Shown here: piece by piece, positions 34,299-43,552 of the stretch
Position numbering within the stretch: the stretch's first letter is position 1
Layout of the letters: each line of letters starts with the position of its first letter
Assembly: GCA_964351985.1 (NCBI GenBank)
Contig: CAYGPR010000002.1
Coordinates: 145,561 to 209,560, forward strand
Length of the DNA stretch: 64,000 nt
Direction: 5' to 3'
From: Meishania sp964351985
GTDB taxonomy: Bacteria > Bacteroidota > Bacteroidia > Flavobacteriales > Flavobacteriaceae
Translations under genes and position numbers: made by a program
Notes under the pieces: generated by a model
The model's database searches: none
The model's input: only the letters and a program-made list of their open reading frames with translations
What the model was told of the DNA's origin: nothing

Positions 34299-35567
34299 TT
34301 AACGATTAAATCGGTTGAAAGTAGCCTTGTCCAAGGTCTCTTGATGATCAGGGTGTGCAATCGAAGTCAATGCTTTTGCACGCTGTTTGAGGTTCTTTCC
34401 GTAGAGGTTCACTATTCCGAATTCCGTGGCGACATAATGTACATGTGCCCGTGTGGTGGTTACGCCCGCACCTTCTTTCAGATATGGAACAATTTTCGAA
34501 ACACCTTTGTTGGTGGTCGACGACATTGCGAAAATTGGTTTGCCCCCTTCGGAAAGCGAAGCCCCCCGAATAAAATCCATTTGACCTCCGACCCCTGAAA
34601 ATTGATAATTTCCGATTGTATCGGCACAAACTTGGCCCGTCAGGTCTATCTCAATGGCACTGTTAATGGCGGTCACCTTCGGATTTCTTCTTATTCGGGC
34701 AGTGTCATTGGTATAACCAGAATCTCTGAAATCGCAAATAGGGTTATCATCAATAAAATCGTACAACTTTCGGGAGCCTACCGCAAAACAACTCACGATT
34801 TTACCCTTTTTGACCACTTTTTGATCACCTGAGATTACACCACTTTCCAACAATGGCAATACCCCATCTGAAAACATTTCAGTATGAATGCCCAAATGTT
34901 TGTGGTCGTTCAAGTTGGCCAAGACTGCATTAGGAATATTCCCGATACCCATCTGCAAGGTTGCCCCGTTTTCGATAAGTGAAGACACATTTGCACCGAT
35001 TTTATGTTCTAACAGAGAGATTTCGGTAGGCTTATGTTCGTGTATGGGTCGGTTCACCTCGGTTGCAAGTTCAATTTGGTCGATATGTACGATGCCTGTA
35101 CCGTGGGTTCTGGGCACGGACGGATTAATCTGGGCGATAATCTTTTTGGCCGTTCTTATTGCAGGAAGCGCAACATCGACCGAAACGCCAAGTGAACAGT
35201 AACCATGCTTATCTGGCGGGGAAACTTGAATGATCGCCACATCCAAGGGTAAAATATTTTGCTTGAACAATAAAGGAATTTCACTCAAAAATATAGGTAT
35301 ATAATCAGCCTTGAGTGAATTGACACTTTTTCTCACATTTCCCCCAACAAAACAAGAGTTCAATCTGAACGTATAGGAATAGGGCTCTTGGGTGTACTTG
35401 GCATCCCCTTCGGTATGTATCGAGATGATTTCTATATCTTCAAGTTCGCCATGTCGTTCGCACATGGTATCGATGAGCTCGTTGGGTGTCATTGCCGCCC
35501 CTTGAATGAACACGCGCTGACCTGATTTTATAATGGATACCGTTTCGACGGCTGATACTAGTTTCAT
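34299..35567 (-). CDS. Acetyl-CoA hydrolase/CoA-transferase family protein
   Basis: 422 residues from the ATG at 35565-35567. A 22-residue N-terminal extension (start at 35633) would run through the Fnr site and promoter, so I reject it. The class I-like CoA-transferase fold has the probable catalytic Glu in GIHTEMFSDG, with CFAVGSRKLYDF and GGQMDFIRGA. It moves CoA between acetate, succinate or 4-hydroxybutyrate, or hydrolyses acetyl-CoA. The Fnr-type promoter suggests fermentative acetate formation at low oxygen. The globin gene follows in the same operon. Confidence 0.88.
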   Translation of the reverse strand: MKLVSAVETVSIIKSGQRVFIQGAAMTPNELIDTMCERHGELEDIEIISIHTEGDAKYTQEPYSYTFRLNSCFVGGNVRKSVNSLKADYIPIFLSEIPLLFKQNILPLDVAIIQVSPPDKHGYCSLGVSVDVALPAIRTAKKIIAQINPSVPRTHGTGIVHIDQIELATEVNRPIHEHKPTEISLLEHKIGANVSSLIENGATLQMGIGNIPNAVLANLNDHKHLGIHTEMFSDGVLPLLESGVISGDQKVVKKGKIVSCFAVGSRKLYDFIDDNPICDFRDSGYTNDTARIRRNPKVTAINSAIEIDLTGQVCADTIGNYQFSGVGGQMDFIRGASLSEGGKPIFAMSSTTNKGVSKIVPYLKEGAGVTTTRAHVHYVATEFGIVNLYGKNLKQRAKALTSIAHPDHQETLDKATFNRFNR

Positions 35568-35589
35568 AGAACAAATGAATTGAAGAGTG

Positions 35590-35632
35590 CAAAGATCAAT
35601 GGTATCACCCATGTAAAACATGAAAATTATCA
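35590..35632 (-). promoter_or_regulatory. Fnr-type site and -7 box upstream of the CoA-transferase/globin operon
   Basis: TGAAAATTATCA at 35621-35632 lies inside a longer dyad AAAACATGA/TCATGTTTT. On the minus strand the -7-like box GATCTTTG (35590-35597) keeps five of six consensus bases. Dyad centre 35626.5 is 29.5 bp from the box, and the start codon is 23 bp further on. Confidence 0.7.
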
Positions 35633-35653
35633 TGTTTTAGGCCGATATTTTTT

Positions 35654-35687
35654 GTAAAAAAAGGGAAATCTAAAATTGATTTCCCCT
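35654..35687 (-). terminator. Intrinsic terminator downstream of the haloperoxidase-like gene
   Basis: Reading the minus strand, AAGGGGAAATC pairs with GATTTCCCTT across a 7-nt loop and is followed by a run of T. It ends the 35710-37179 transcript before the promoter of the CoA-transferase operon. Confidence 0.8.
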
Positions 35688-35709
35688 TTCTAACTATTTC
35701 AGTTGTTGG

Positions 35710-37179
35710 TCAATTTACTTTTCTTCCCAGATGTTTTTGATAGAATTTCCATGTTTCATTGGCGACATTGCGCCCTAATTCTAACCCCGCTATGTTGTCT
35801 GCCTGAATATGGTATCCGCCCATTACACGGGAAATACCTGCCATATTTGCTGTTTCGGTAAAGGTTGGAAATTTAAGCATCACAGGTTTGCCATAATATT
35901 TCGGATCGATCTCGGTAAGCAATCCGGGTACGAGCTCGACCTCTTCACCAAATTCATCACTGCCCGTAAACAAGCGTAACGCTTCGGCACAGGCTCCACT
36001 AATAGTGCTGTGACCTGATACATAACTAGGGAAAGGGGGACATAAAAATTCTTCGGGTGAGTAGGGTCGCCACTCTTGCCCTTTCATTTCAATCGTACCG
36101 GCACTCGGTCCGCCCCATGCCTTGATAACCTGGTCTTGGTAATAGTCGTGTACCAGTGCATAAGGTCGGGCATAGTCGTAGAACATTTTGGAATCCCAAG
36201 AAGCGATAAAGGCATCCATGGCGGTTACCTCCGTTAAAAAATACATTTTGACATCTTCGTCCAACGTGTGTTTATCACGTCGGGAAACGTCTTGGGCGAA
36301 CTTCAGCCAGTGGCCGGCTTGCTGAACCGATTGTGGTCCGTCGCGCATAAATTCTACCAAGGCCTTGTCTTCATCGGTGAGGTTGGCCTGAAGGTCGATA
36401 ACCTCTTTGACCTCTTTCTTCAATTGTTCGGAACCTACCATAGGCGGGGGCCCGGGACGGAACTGGTCGGCAGATTTCAAGGCTATGGGCTTTACTTTTT
36501 GCCAATAAGGAGTCAGGCAACCTGGCGCATACTGTCCGCCTTTTCCATCGGAAAAATATTTGGGCTGCCAGCGATTGATATCGGTATTCTCGTCAGCGGA
36601 ATTCACAGGGTTATAGTTCGTGTAATCAAAGTAAGGTTCGCCGTTTGAGCCTTCGACATCGCCATATTGGTTGCTGCCATCATTCTTTCGGGCCGCGATT
36701 ACGGCTTTGGCCGCAAGGTTTCCAATACCTTCGGGCGTAGTGGGGTCCAAAGTGGTGTTGTCTGGGTCATATCCCAAATCGGTCATAAATTTTCGGAACA
36801 TTTCCGTATCGGAATAATAGTACTCCTTCATCGCTCCGAAGGCGGCGTAGCTGATGGCAATTTCCTTATTCTTCAAAGTGTGCTCTGATGACGGTCTTCT
36901 TTCCATTCCAGTCAAATAAACCGGAATCGCATTTTCGTCATAGTGCGACCAAGCATCAAAGATACAAACAAAGATCAAGCCTAAATATCGCGAAGTTATG
37001 GTAGGTCTCGGTTTGAATCTTTCTGTATCGCTGGCTGTTGCATTCAATGCCATTTTACCCCATTGGTAGGCGACATTTTCAGTTCCACGAGGTTCTTCTT
37101 CACTTGTTTTGTCTTGGCCTTGACTATTCGCACAAAAAAACGTGAAAAAAGCAAAGGCCAAAATGAACGGACGTTTCAT
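35710..37179 (-). CDS. Vanadium-dependent haloperoxidase-like PAP2 phosphatase-superfamily protein
   Basis: 489 residues from the ATG at 37177-37179, where a Sec signal (MKRPFILAFAFFTFFCANS) begins. A start 21 codons upstream is rejected. The vanadate/phosphate site is complete: KMFYDYARP (Lys-x6-Arg-Pro), PSYVSGHSTISG (the SGH motif) and the final RVMGGYHIQADNIAGL (Arg-x5-His). It is the VCPO-like branch, exported. Marine flavobacteria have vanadium iodo- and bromoperoxidases, and PAP2-type acid phosphatases share the site. Which reaction occurs (halide oxidation or phosphate hydrolysis) cannot be settled by reading. Confidence 0.88.
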   Translation of the reverse strand: MKRPFILAFAFFTFFCANSQGQDKTSEEEPRGTENVAYQWGKMALNATASDTERFKPRPTITSRYLGLIFVCIFDAWSHYDENAIPVYLTGMERRPSSEHTLKNKEIAISYAAFGAMKEYYYSDTEMFRKFMTDLGYDPDNTTLDPTTPEGIGNLAAKAVIAARKNDGSNQYGDVEGSNGEPYFDYTNYNPVNSADENTDINRWQPKYFSDGKGGQYAPGCLTPYWQKVKPIALKSADQFRPGPPPMVGSEQLKKEVKEVIDLQANLTDEDKALVEFMRDGPQSVQQAGHWLKFAQDVSRRDKHTLDEDVKMYFLTEVTAMDAFIASWDSKMFYDYARPYALVHDYYQDQVIKAWGGPSAGTIEMKGQEWRPYSPEEFLCPPFPSYVSGHSTISGACAEALRLFTGSDEFGEEVELVPGLLTEIDPKYYGKPVMLKFPTFTETANMAGISRVMGGYHIQADNIAGLELGRNVANETWKFYQKHLGRKVN

Positions 37180-37243
37180 TTTCGAATATATTTCGGTTAT
37201 TAAAAAGAGATTAAATCTAATAAATAGGATTTTATTTTTCAAA

Positions 37244-37948
37244 TCAATTATGACATTCCATCTCGGACGAGACTACCTCTGCCACCGGTGCTGGCGATAC
37301 ATAAGGAATACCAAGACCAAGACCACGTAAAATGAAAAGTGCGCCAATGATTACCACAAAAACAGGAATTGCCTTTTGCACTTTACGCCGAAGCCCACCT
37401 TTAAGTATTCCACTAAAATAAATAGCTGAGGTCATTAGGGGGATCGTTCCCAGTCCGAAAAGAATCATATATAAAGAACCTTGCCAAGCATTTCCCATGG
37501 CAATGGCACCGAAGAGTGCCATATAGACAAGTCCACATGGTAGAAATCCATTTAAAAAACCGATGGTCAAGAACGTATCGGAGGATTTCTTTTTCAGTTC
37601 TTGGCCCAATCGGTTTTTAACTTTTGATATGATTTTATATATAGGTTTTGACAAGTTGTATTTACCGAACGTTTTATGAGGAATCAATACGATAAGAATC
37701 ATTAAGCTACCAATGGCAATGGAAAGGTTTTGTTGTATGCCGAAAACATACAGGCCTTTGCCTAAGAGTCCGAATAATAATCCGATGATGCCATAGGCCA
37801 AAAGTCTACCGAAGTGGTAGATGAAAATTTGACCGAATTTTTTGGTGTTGTTAGTTCTATCTACCGGAAGCATAAAGGCAATAGGGCCACACATACCAAT
37901 GCAGTGAAGGCTTCCCATTAATCCTAGTATAATGGCTGATAGCAACAT
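37244..37948 (-). CDS. TauE/SafE-family membrane protein of the cbb3 assembly cluster
   Basis: 234 residues, six or seven membrane segments. The N-terminal GLMGSLHCIGMCGPIAF motif (His and two Cys in the first helix) is characteristic of the SafE branch (COG2836) found with cbb3 oxidase assembly genes and thought to export copper or haem-related factors. FLNGFLPCGLVYMAL gives a second Cys motif, and the C-terminus ends in MECHN. It is the last gene of the leftward cco cluster, 125 bp after ccoH. Confidence 0.85.
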   Translation of the reverse strand: MLLSAIILGLMGSLHCIGMCGPIAFMLPVDRTNNTKKFGQIFIYHFGRLLAYGIIGLLFGLLGKGLYVFGIQQNLSIAIGSLMILIVLIPHKTFGKYNLSKPIYKIISKVKNRLGQELKKKSSDTFLTIGFLNGFLPCGLVYMALFGAIAMGNAWQGSLYMILFGLGTIPLMTSAIYFSGILKGGLRRKVQKAIPVFVVIIGALFILRGLGLGIPYVSPAPVAEVVSSEMECHN

Positions 37949-38073
37949 TTTAATTCATCATTGCGAGGCCCGAAGCAATCTGTTGAATAATTGCACTAAG
38001 TTTCAACAGTTCGCAGCGTCGCGCTCGACATTTTATTTGGTCTAAACTTTTTTTGATGCTCTTCATAAAGGCA

Positions 38074-38517
38074 TCAATAAGTAATGCTCTCTTTATGCAA
38101 ATAATCCTCTCCTTCATATTCCCATGAAACTTTAATGTCCCAGCGACCATCCAACAAACGTTTGTCAGGTATGAGCAAATGTGCATTGGATATGCTTACG
38201 GGTAAGTCAAAATCCAAGTGTTTATTGGATGGTCTGTATAGGGACACCGTTCCTTTTATTTTTTGGAAATCCTTTTGTTCTGGAAATTTCAAAAGCAAAC
38301 CTTCCGGCGTTTTGTCTATTGTGATTTTTGCATTTTCGTTTGCGTTCGTCTCGGCATCGATTTCTTTTTGGTACCCAAGTTCGGCTTTGTAATATTCTTC
38401 AGTTACCAGATCATGGTTGGCACGGCCGTCCGTGCTCATACGCACGACAAAGAATAATATAAAGCTGATAAAGGCTATAAATGCGATTACGATTGCAGTT
38501 CCCCAGTTTATTTTCAT
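38074..38517 (-). CDS. ccoH: cbb3 oxidase assembly protein CcoH (FixH)
   Basis: 147 residues. One N-terminal membrane anchor (WGTAIVIAFIAFISFILFFVVR), followed by a periplasmic domain with DLVTEEYYKAELGYQKEID, the typical FixH start. It helps assemble the cbb3 oxidase, probably through copper insertion with CcoI. It begins 9 bp after ccoG. Confidence 0.9.
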   Translation of the reverse strand: MKINWGTAIVIAFIAFISFILFFVVRMSTDGRANHDLVTEEYYKAELGYQKEIDAETNANENAKITIDKTPEGLLLKFPEQKDFQKIKGTVSLYRPSNKHLDFDLPVSISNAHLLIPDKRLLDGRWDIKVSWEYEGEDYLHKESITY

Positions 38518-38526
38518 GATTTTTTT

Positions 38527-39959
38527 CTATTTATAACTTCTAGGCGCTAGAAAAGCCGTCGTTGTCGTTTCTATTAGATTATCCCCACTATACACCCCGA
38601 TCTTTACTTTTTCTTTATCGCTTTTGATAGCGGCATTGTTGATTTCTATGAACAAAGTACCTTCTGCCAAATCTTGTGCCGGTACTTTAAAATCTTCGTG
38701 CCGCACGAGTTCTACCGTTCCTTTATGGGATAGGAGTTTGAAATTTACATCTTCAACATCTTTTGTGGTCTTGTTGACCAATTTATAGGTGTAAACGTTG
38801 CTGATGATGTTACCTTCCTTATGCTCGTAGAGTTGTCCGGGAAGTCTTAGTATATTAGCTTCCAGATCGTTTCTCAGGAACAGCATTCCGATGAGTACGC
38901 CCGTTAAAATCGTCAGTACCGCCGTATAACCTTTTAACCGCGGGGTGAACTTGAATTTTTCCTTCTTGGTAATTTCGTCCTCACTGGCATAGCGGATGAG
39001 GCCTTTAGGAAGGTTGACCTTTTCCATAATGGTATCGCATTCGTCGATACATGCAGTACAGTTGACACATTCCAATTGTGTTCCATTACGAATGTCGATT
39101 CCCGTTGGGCAAACATTGACACATTGAAAGCAGTCGATGCAATCGCCATGACCCAAGGCCTCTCGATCTTCATTCTTTCGCCATTTTTTCCGACCGTTCT
39201 CTGCCTCGCCACGTACATGGTCGTAAGCTACTACGATGGACTTATTATCCAACAAGACCCCTTGCATCCTTCCATATGGACAAGCGATGATACAGACTTG
39301 CTCTCGAAACCATGCAAATACCCAATAGAATACAGCGGTAAAAACCAAAAGTGAGATCAAGGTGCTGACATGCTTTAAAGGGCCATCGGTGATATATTGT
39401 ATCAGTCTATCGCTTCCTATCAAATAGGCCAAAAAAACGTTGGCGATCAGAAAGGAAATCATAAAGAATATGATCCACTTAGTAACCCGTTTCCTTATTT
39501 TTTCAGCATTCCATTCTTGGCGATTCAATTTGATTTGGGCGCCTCGGTCACCGTCGATCCAGTATNNNNNNNNNNGTATTCTATTCTTCGAAAAACCATT
39601 TCCAAAAAAATGGTCTGAGGGCACATCCAACCACAGAAAATACGCCCGAAAGCTACCGTGAACAGAGCGATAAAAATGACCCCGATGATCATAGAGATTA
39701 CGAACAGATGAAAATCTTGTGGCCAGAACGGAAAGCTAAAAATATTAAAGCGGCGTTCCAGTACATTGAACATCAAAAACTGGTTGCCGTTGATTTTTAC
39801 AAAAGGGGCGGCGATTAAAAACGCCAGTAAAAAGTAACTCACATACTTGCGATATTCGTACCATTTACCGCTTGGTTTTTTAGGAAAAATCCATGCACGT
39901 TTCCCCTCCTCATTGATCGTACCAATACTATCCCTAAAATTTTCTTGGTCTTGTGCCAT
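38527..39959 (-). CDS. ccoG: cbb3 accessory ferredoxin CcoG (RdxA/FixG), interrupted by an assembly gap
   Basis: The gene is read as two pieces because of a 10-N run at 39566-39575. The N-terminal part gives membrane segments and FGRIFCGWMCPQTIF ending RRIEY. The C-terminal part resumes with YWIDGDRGAQI, then CIIACPYGRMQG and the two 4Fe-4S motifs CIDCFQCVNVCP and CVNCTACIDEC, plus a last membrane helix and an Ig-like periplasmic domain. Both sides of the Ns contain ATAC, so the contigs overlap by 4 bases. Removing 14 positions leaves 1419 nt = 473 codons in one frame, the normal CcoG length. It reduces copper for delivery to the oxidase and is probably intact in the real genome. Confidence 0.92.
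39566..39575. other. 10-N scaffold gap inside ccoG
   Basis: Ten consecutive N. On the minus strand the left flank ends GAATAC and the right flank starts ATACTGG, an overlap of four bases. The expected protein junction RRIEYWIDGD is restored exactly when the N run and one copy of ATAC are removed. This looks like a contig join with a fixed-length gap rather than missing sequence. Confidence 0.9.
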
Positions 39960-39979
39960 TTAATAAACCCTTATTTTTC

Positions 39980-40082
39980 ATTCCCGCGAAGGCGGGAATC
40001 TTTTCAATGTTGGTTCTATGCTTCTTTGGCTTGTACTTTTACCCCTCCGTCTGTCGGCACCTCCCCTTGAAAAAAGGGGAGG
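39980..40082. repeat. Two intergenic hairpins between ccoP and ccoG
   Basis: ATTCCCGC (39980-39987) pairs with GCGGGAAT (39992-39999). CCTCCCCTT (40060-40068) pairs with AAGGGGAGG (40074-40082). Both belong to dispersed palindrome types also seen near 5209-5239 and 8414-8480. They may attenuate transcription from the oxidase subunits into the assembly genes. Confidence 0.65.
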
Positions 40083-40100
40083 ACCCTTCTATTTCAATTC

Positions 40101-41063
40101 TTAGTTTACCGCCGCCGCAGTAGAATCGATCACTACCACAGTTGAATCTTTCTCTTGCTCTGGGGTAGCTTCTTCTGTCTTTGGTGCATTTTCATCAACC
40201 CAAATTTCACCTTCCGCAGCTTTTGGGTTTGCAGGTGTCGTACCTTGAAAATTAAGTATATAGCTTGCCACTTGTGCCATCTCCAATGGTTTTAATGATT
40301 GTTTCCAGGCGACCATGCCTTTTCCGTCACGGCCTCCCTCTGAAATGGTATTGAAAACTTCTTTAATGCCACCACCCAAGATCCAATATTCATCGGTTAG
40401 GTTAGGGCCGATTCCGCCACCGCCATCGGCCATATGACAGGCTACACAGCTAGTCTCGAAAATAGCCTTACCTGCACTGATGTCCGATGCATCGGTCAAA
40501 AGCTCGACTGTATTCACGTCGACCAAACCTTTGGCGTTTTTCTTGTATTCGGCTATTTCGGCCTCTGCAATGCTAACTTCGGTCAAATATTCCGTGTCTT
40601 GGTCATAATCTCCTAATACATGAAAACGCACAAGATAGACTACTCCGAAAACAATAGTGGCATAGAACATCCATACCCACCATGGCGGTAGTTTGTTGTC
40701 CAGCTCTCGGATACCATCATAATTGTGGTCCAAGATAATTTCACCTTCGGCCTCGATCGGTTTGTTGCCGGTCATTTTCTTCCACATCTTTTGGCCCCAT
40801 TCCCATTTAAAACCTTCGGATTTTGAAGCCAGATAACGCTCCTTTGCTTCCGGGGATAGCGTTTGCAGCATTACATTTTCGACAGATTGTAATATCAGTT
40901 CGATACCTATCAATATCAACAATACCATCAGCATAAAGAACTGGGTTATGGGATATTCGATAATAGCAGGCTTTTCGCCGGAGTCTATAAAGTACTCCAT
41001 CAATCCGAAAATCAGGAAGAATAGAACAGGAATTCGGATCCACCAGGGTGACATGTTTTTCAT
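40101..41063 (-). CDS. ccoP: cbb3 oxidase subunit III, single-haem CcoP
   Basis: 320 residues. Two membrane helices at about 8-27 and 37-60, a linker, a third helix at about 128-148 (CcoP N-terminal domain motif LDNKLPPWWVWMFYATIVFGVVYL), then one cytochrome c domain with CVACH at 206-210 and MVAWKQSL giving a likely axial Met. Proteobacterial CcoP has two haem c domains; only one is present here, though sequence continues with an acidic Pro/Glu/Thr-rich tail. It passes electrons to the CcoO haem. The start overlaps ccoQ by 4 bp. Confidence 0.9.
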   Translation of the reverse strand: MKNMSPWWIRIPVLFFLIFGLMEYFIDSGEKPAIIEYPITQFFMLMVLLILIGIELILQSVENVMLQTLSPEAKERYLASKSEGFKWEWGQKMWKKMTGNKPIEAEGEIILDHNYDGIRELDNKLPPWWVWMFYATIVFGVVYLVRFHVLGDYDQDTEYLTEVSIAEAEIAEYKKNAKGLVDVNTVELLTDASDISAGKAIFETSCVACHMADGGGGIGPNLTDEYWILGGGIKEVFNTISEGGRDGKGMVAWKQSLKPLEMAQVASYILNFQGTTPANPKAAEGEIWVDENAPKTEEATPEQEKDSTVVVIDSTAAAVN

Positions 41064-41251
41064 AATTCAAAGTTTTGTTGGTTGTCTTTTTCTAAGGGTA
41101 ATTCGCTAACTTCCTTGATGTGCGCTTTTGAGGCTGTAAAGACCCACCAAAAAAGCACCACGAAAAAAGCAAAGAAGATAATCAATGATATCATGGGGTA
41201 GGTGGCGACGCCATCTATACTTTCCATATAACCTTTTACAAATTTTAGCAT
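41060..41251 (-). CDS. ccoQ: cbb3 oxidase small subunit CcoQ-like
   Basis: 63 residues. One membrane helix (MISLIIFFAFFVVLFWWVF) and a short charged tail. Size, topology and position between ccoNO and ccoP match CcoQ (FixQ), which stabilises the CcoP-core interaction. The stop overlaps ccoP by 4 bp. Confidence 0.85.
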   Translation of the reverse strand: MLKFVKGYMESIDGVATYPMISLIIFFAFFVVLFWWVFTASKAHIKEVSELPLEKDNQQNFEL

Positions 41252-41345
41252 GATATTTTCAGATTGCAGAGTTAAGAATCAAGAGACAAGACGAAATGCA
41301 ATACTTTTTTGGTCTTGACTCTTGGCGCTAGACTCTTGGTTCTTT

Positions 41346-43550
41346 TTATTCTTTATTTTCGGATAACAGTTCGTTCGTTTCCTTTACTTTGATGTCCGTA
41401 CCCAAACGCTGTAGGTAGGCGATCATGGCCACTATTTCACGATCTTTCATCTCTATGAATTCCTCACCGTTTTCGGCGGCATACTTTTTATCCGCTTCAT
41501 AGCCTTTGGCAAAATCGGGATCCGTATAGAGGTTTTTCTCTATTTGTGAAGCTTGTTCCGCCATATGTGTCTGGGCATTGGTTATATCTTCTTCGGAATA
41601 AGGTACCCCAAGAGAAACCATAGCCTCCATTTTATCTTGGACCCCGCTTCGGTCATGCTTGTTGCGAACCAACCATTGATAGGCGGGCATTATAGACCCC
41701 GAAGACGTGCTCTGGGGATCGTACATATGGTTCAGGTGCCAGTTATCGGAGTACTTTCCACCGACACGGAGCAAATCTGGCCCGGTACGTTTACTTCCCC
41801 AAAGGAAAGGATGGTCGTACACGAATTCCCCCGCTTTGGCATACTCCCCATAGCGCTCTACTTCACTACGGAACGGACGCACCATTTGCGAGTGGCAGCC
41901 TACACAGCCCTCACGTATATAAAGGTCACGACCTTCCAGTTCTAAAGGGGTATAGGGTTTTACACTTGTTATGGTCGGGATGTTGGATTTTACTAAAATC
42001 GTAGGAACGATCTGAACGACACCTCCTATCAAAATCGCTACAGTAGCGAAGATTGTTAATTGTATCGGTTTACGCTCCAACCAAGTATGATAGGTCTCGC
42101 CGGCCGTTCTCTTTTTCGATACCCGTGTCAAGGCCGCCGCTTCGGCCAATTCGTCTTCCACTTTGCTACCAGACCTTATGGTAACCACAACGTTATAAAC
42201 CATAACACAAGCACCAATAATATACATCGTGCCACCAATAGCGCGCATCCAGTACATGGGCATGATCTCGTTCACGGTTTCCAAGAAGTTACCGTAGACC
42301 AAGGTGCCATCCGGATTAAAATCTTTCCACATTAAAGCTTGGGTAAACCCAGCTACGTACATGGGCAAAGCATAGAGGATGATTCCCAAAGTGCCGATCC
42401 AGAAATGAAAGTTCGCCAGCCCGACACTTGCCAGACGGGTCTTGAACATTTTCGGCACCAACCAATAGATCATTCCGAAGGTCAAGAAACCGTTCCAAGC
42501 CAAGGCTCCTACGTGAACGTGAGCGATAATCCAATCACTAAAGTGAGCAATTGCGTTTACATTTTTTAAGGATAACATGGGTCCTTCGAAAGTGGCCATA
42601 CCGTAACCGGTGATCGCGACGACCATGAATTTTAAGGTTGGATCGGTACGAACTTTATCCCAAGCACCGCGTAGCGTTAGCAATCCGTTTATCATACCGC
42701 CCCAAGATGGTGCAATCAACATGACCGAGAACGCAACACCGAGGTTCTGGGCCCAATCTGGCAACGCGGAATACAGCAAGTGATGTGGTCCTGCCCAGAT
42801 ATAAATAAAGATCAACGACCAAAAGTGAACTATCGATAGTCGATAAGAATAAATTGGGCGGTTCGCCGCTTTGGGTACAAAATAATACATCAATCCAAGG
42901 AACGGAGTGGTCAAAAAGAATGCTACGGCATTATGTCCGTACCACCATTGTACCAGTGCATCTTGCACACCCGCATAAACGGAGTAGCTTTTCAAAGCAC
43001 TTACCGGAAGCTCTAAACTATTGAAAATATGGAGTACGGCTACGGTAACAAAGGTTGCCACATAGAACCAAATAGCCACGTATAAATGGCGCTGTCTACG
43101 TTTTATCATCGTACCGATGAGGTTGACCCCGAAAGCCACCCAGACCAGGGCTATGGCAATGTCGATGGGCCATTCTAGCTCGGCATATTCTTTTGAAGTG
43201 GAATACCCTAGTGGAAGTGTTATCGCAGCAGCTACAATAATCAATTGCCAGCCCCAAAAGTTGAATTTGCTCAGAAAATCACTGAACATTCGCGCTTTTA
43301 GCAGGCGTTGCGTAGAGTAGTAAACTCCCGCAAAAATTGCGTTACCTACAAAGGCAAAGATTACGGCATTGGTATGCAAAGGTCGTAAACGGCCAAAACT
43401 CAACCACGATATGCCATCGGTCAAGTTCGGAAACATGAACATAAAGGCCAACAACAGGCCAACGGACATTCCCACAATTCCCCACAGCATCGTTGCGTAG
43501 AGGAAATTTTTTACGATCTTATTATCGTAATAAAACTGCTGTACTTCCAT
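41346..43550 (-). CDS. ccoNO: Fused cbb3 oxidase subunits I and II (CcoN-CcoO)
   Basis: 734 residues. Residues 1-460 are CcoN with about 12 helices: a haem b ligand at His59 (RPLHTN), CuB ligands His206 (WWYGHNAV) and His256-His257 (GPHHLLY), and haem ligands near His344/His346 (IAHVHVG). Residues about 490-734 are CcoO: a membrane anchor, then haem c motif CVGCH at 549-553 and SGSIMPAYQW with the axial Met. The N-O fusion is typical of Bacteroidota. It reduces O2 to water with high affinity and pumps protons. It is separated from ccoS by 2 bp. Confidence 0.95.
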   Translation of the reverse strand: MEVQQFYYDNKIVKNFLYATMLWGIVGMSVGLLLAFMFMFPNLTDGISWLSFGRLRPLHTNAVIFAFVGNAIFAGVYYSTQRLLKARMFSDFLSKFNFWGWQLIIVAAAITLPLGYSTSKEYAELEWPIDIAIALVWVAFGVNLIGTMIKRRQRHLYVAIWFYVATFVTVAVLHIFNSLELPVSALKSYSVYAGVQDALVQWWYGHNAVAFFLTTPFLGLMYYFVPKAANRPIYSYRLSIVHFWSLIFIYIWAGPHHLLYSALPDWAQNLGVAFSVMLIAPSWGGMINGLLTLRGAWDKVRTDPTLKFMVVAITGYGMATFEGPMLSLKNVNAIAHFSDWIIAHVHVGALAWNGFLTFGMIYWLVPKMFKTRLASVGLANFHFWIGTLGIILYALPMYVAGFTQALMWKDFNPDGTLVYGNFLETVNEIMPMYWMRAIGGTMYIIGACVMVYNVVVTIRSGSKVEDELAEAAALTRVSKKRTAGETYHTWLERKPIQLTIFATVAILIGGVVQIVPTILVKSNIPTITSVKPYTPLELEGRDLYIREGCVGCHSQMVRPFRSEVERYGEYAKAGEFVYDHPFLWGSKRTGPDLLRVGGKYSDNWHLNHMYDPQSTSSGSIMPAYQWLVRNKHDRSGVQDKMEAMVSLGVPYSEEDITNAQTHMAEQASQIEKNLYTDPDFAKGYEADKKYAAENGEEFIEMKDREIVAMIAYLQRLGTDIKVKETNELLSENKE

Positions 43551-43552
43551 AA

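Noticed and set aside
35568..35633. Longer start of the CoA-transferase
   Set aside because: The extension would translate through the Fnr site and promoter, and conserved sequence begins at MKLVSAV.
38527..39959. ccoG as a pseudogene or two genes
   Set aside because: The break coincides with a 10-N assembly gap whose flanks overlap; correction restores a single full-length frame.
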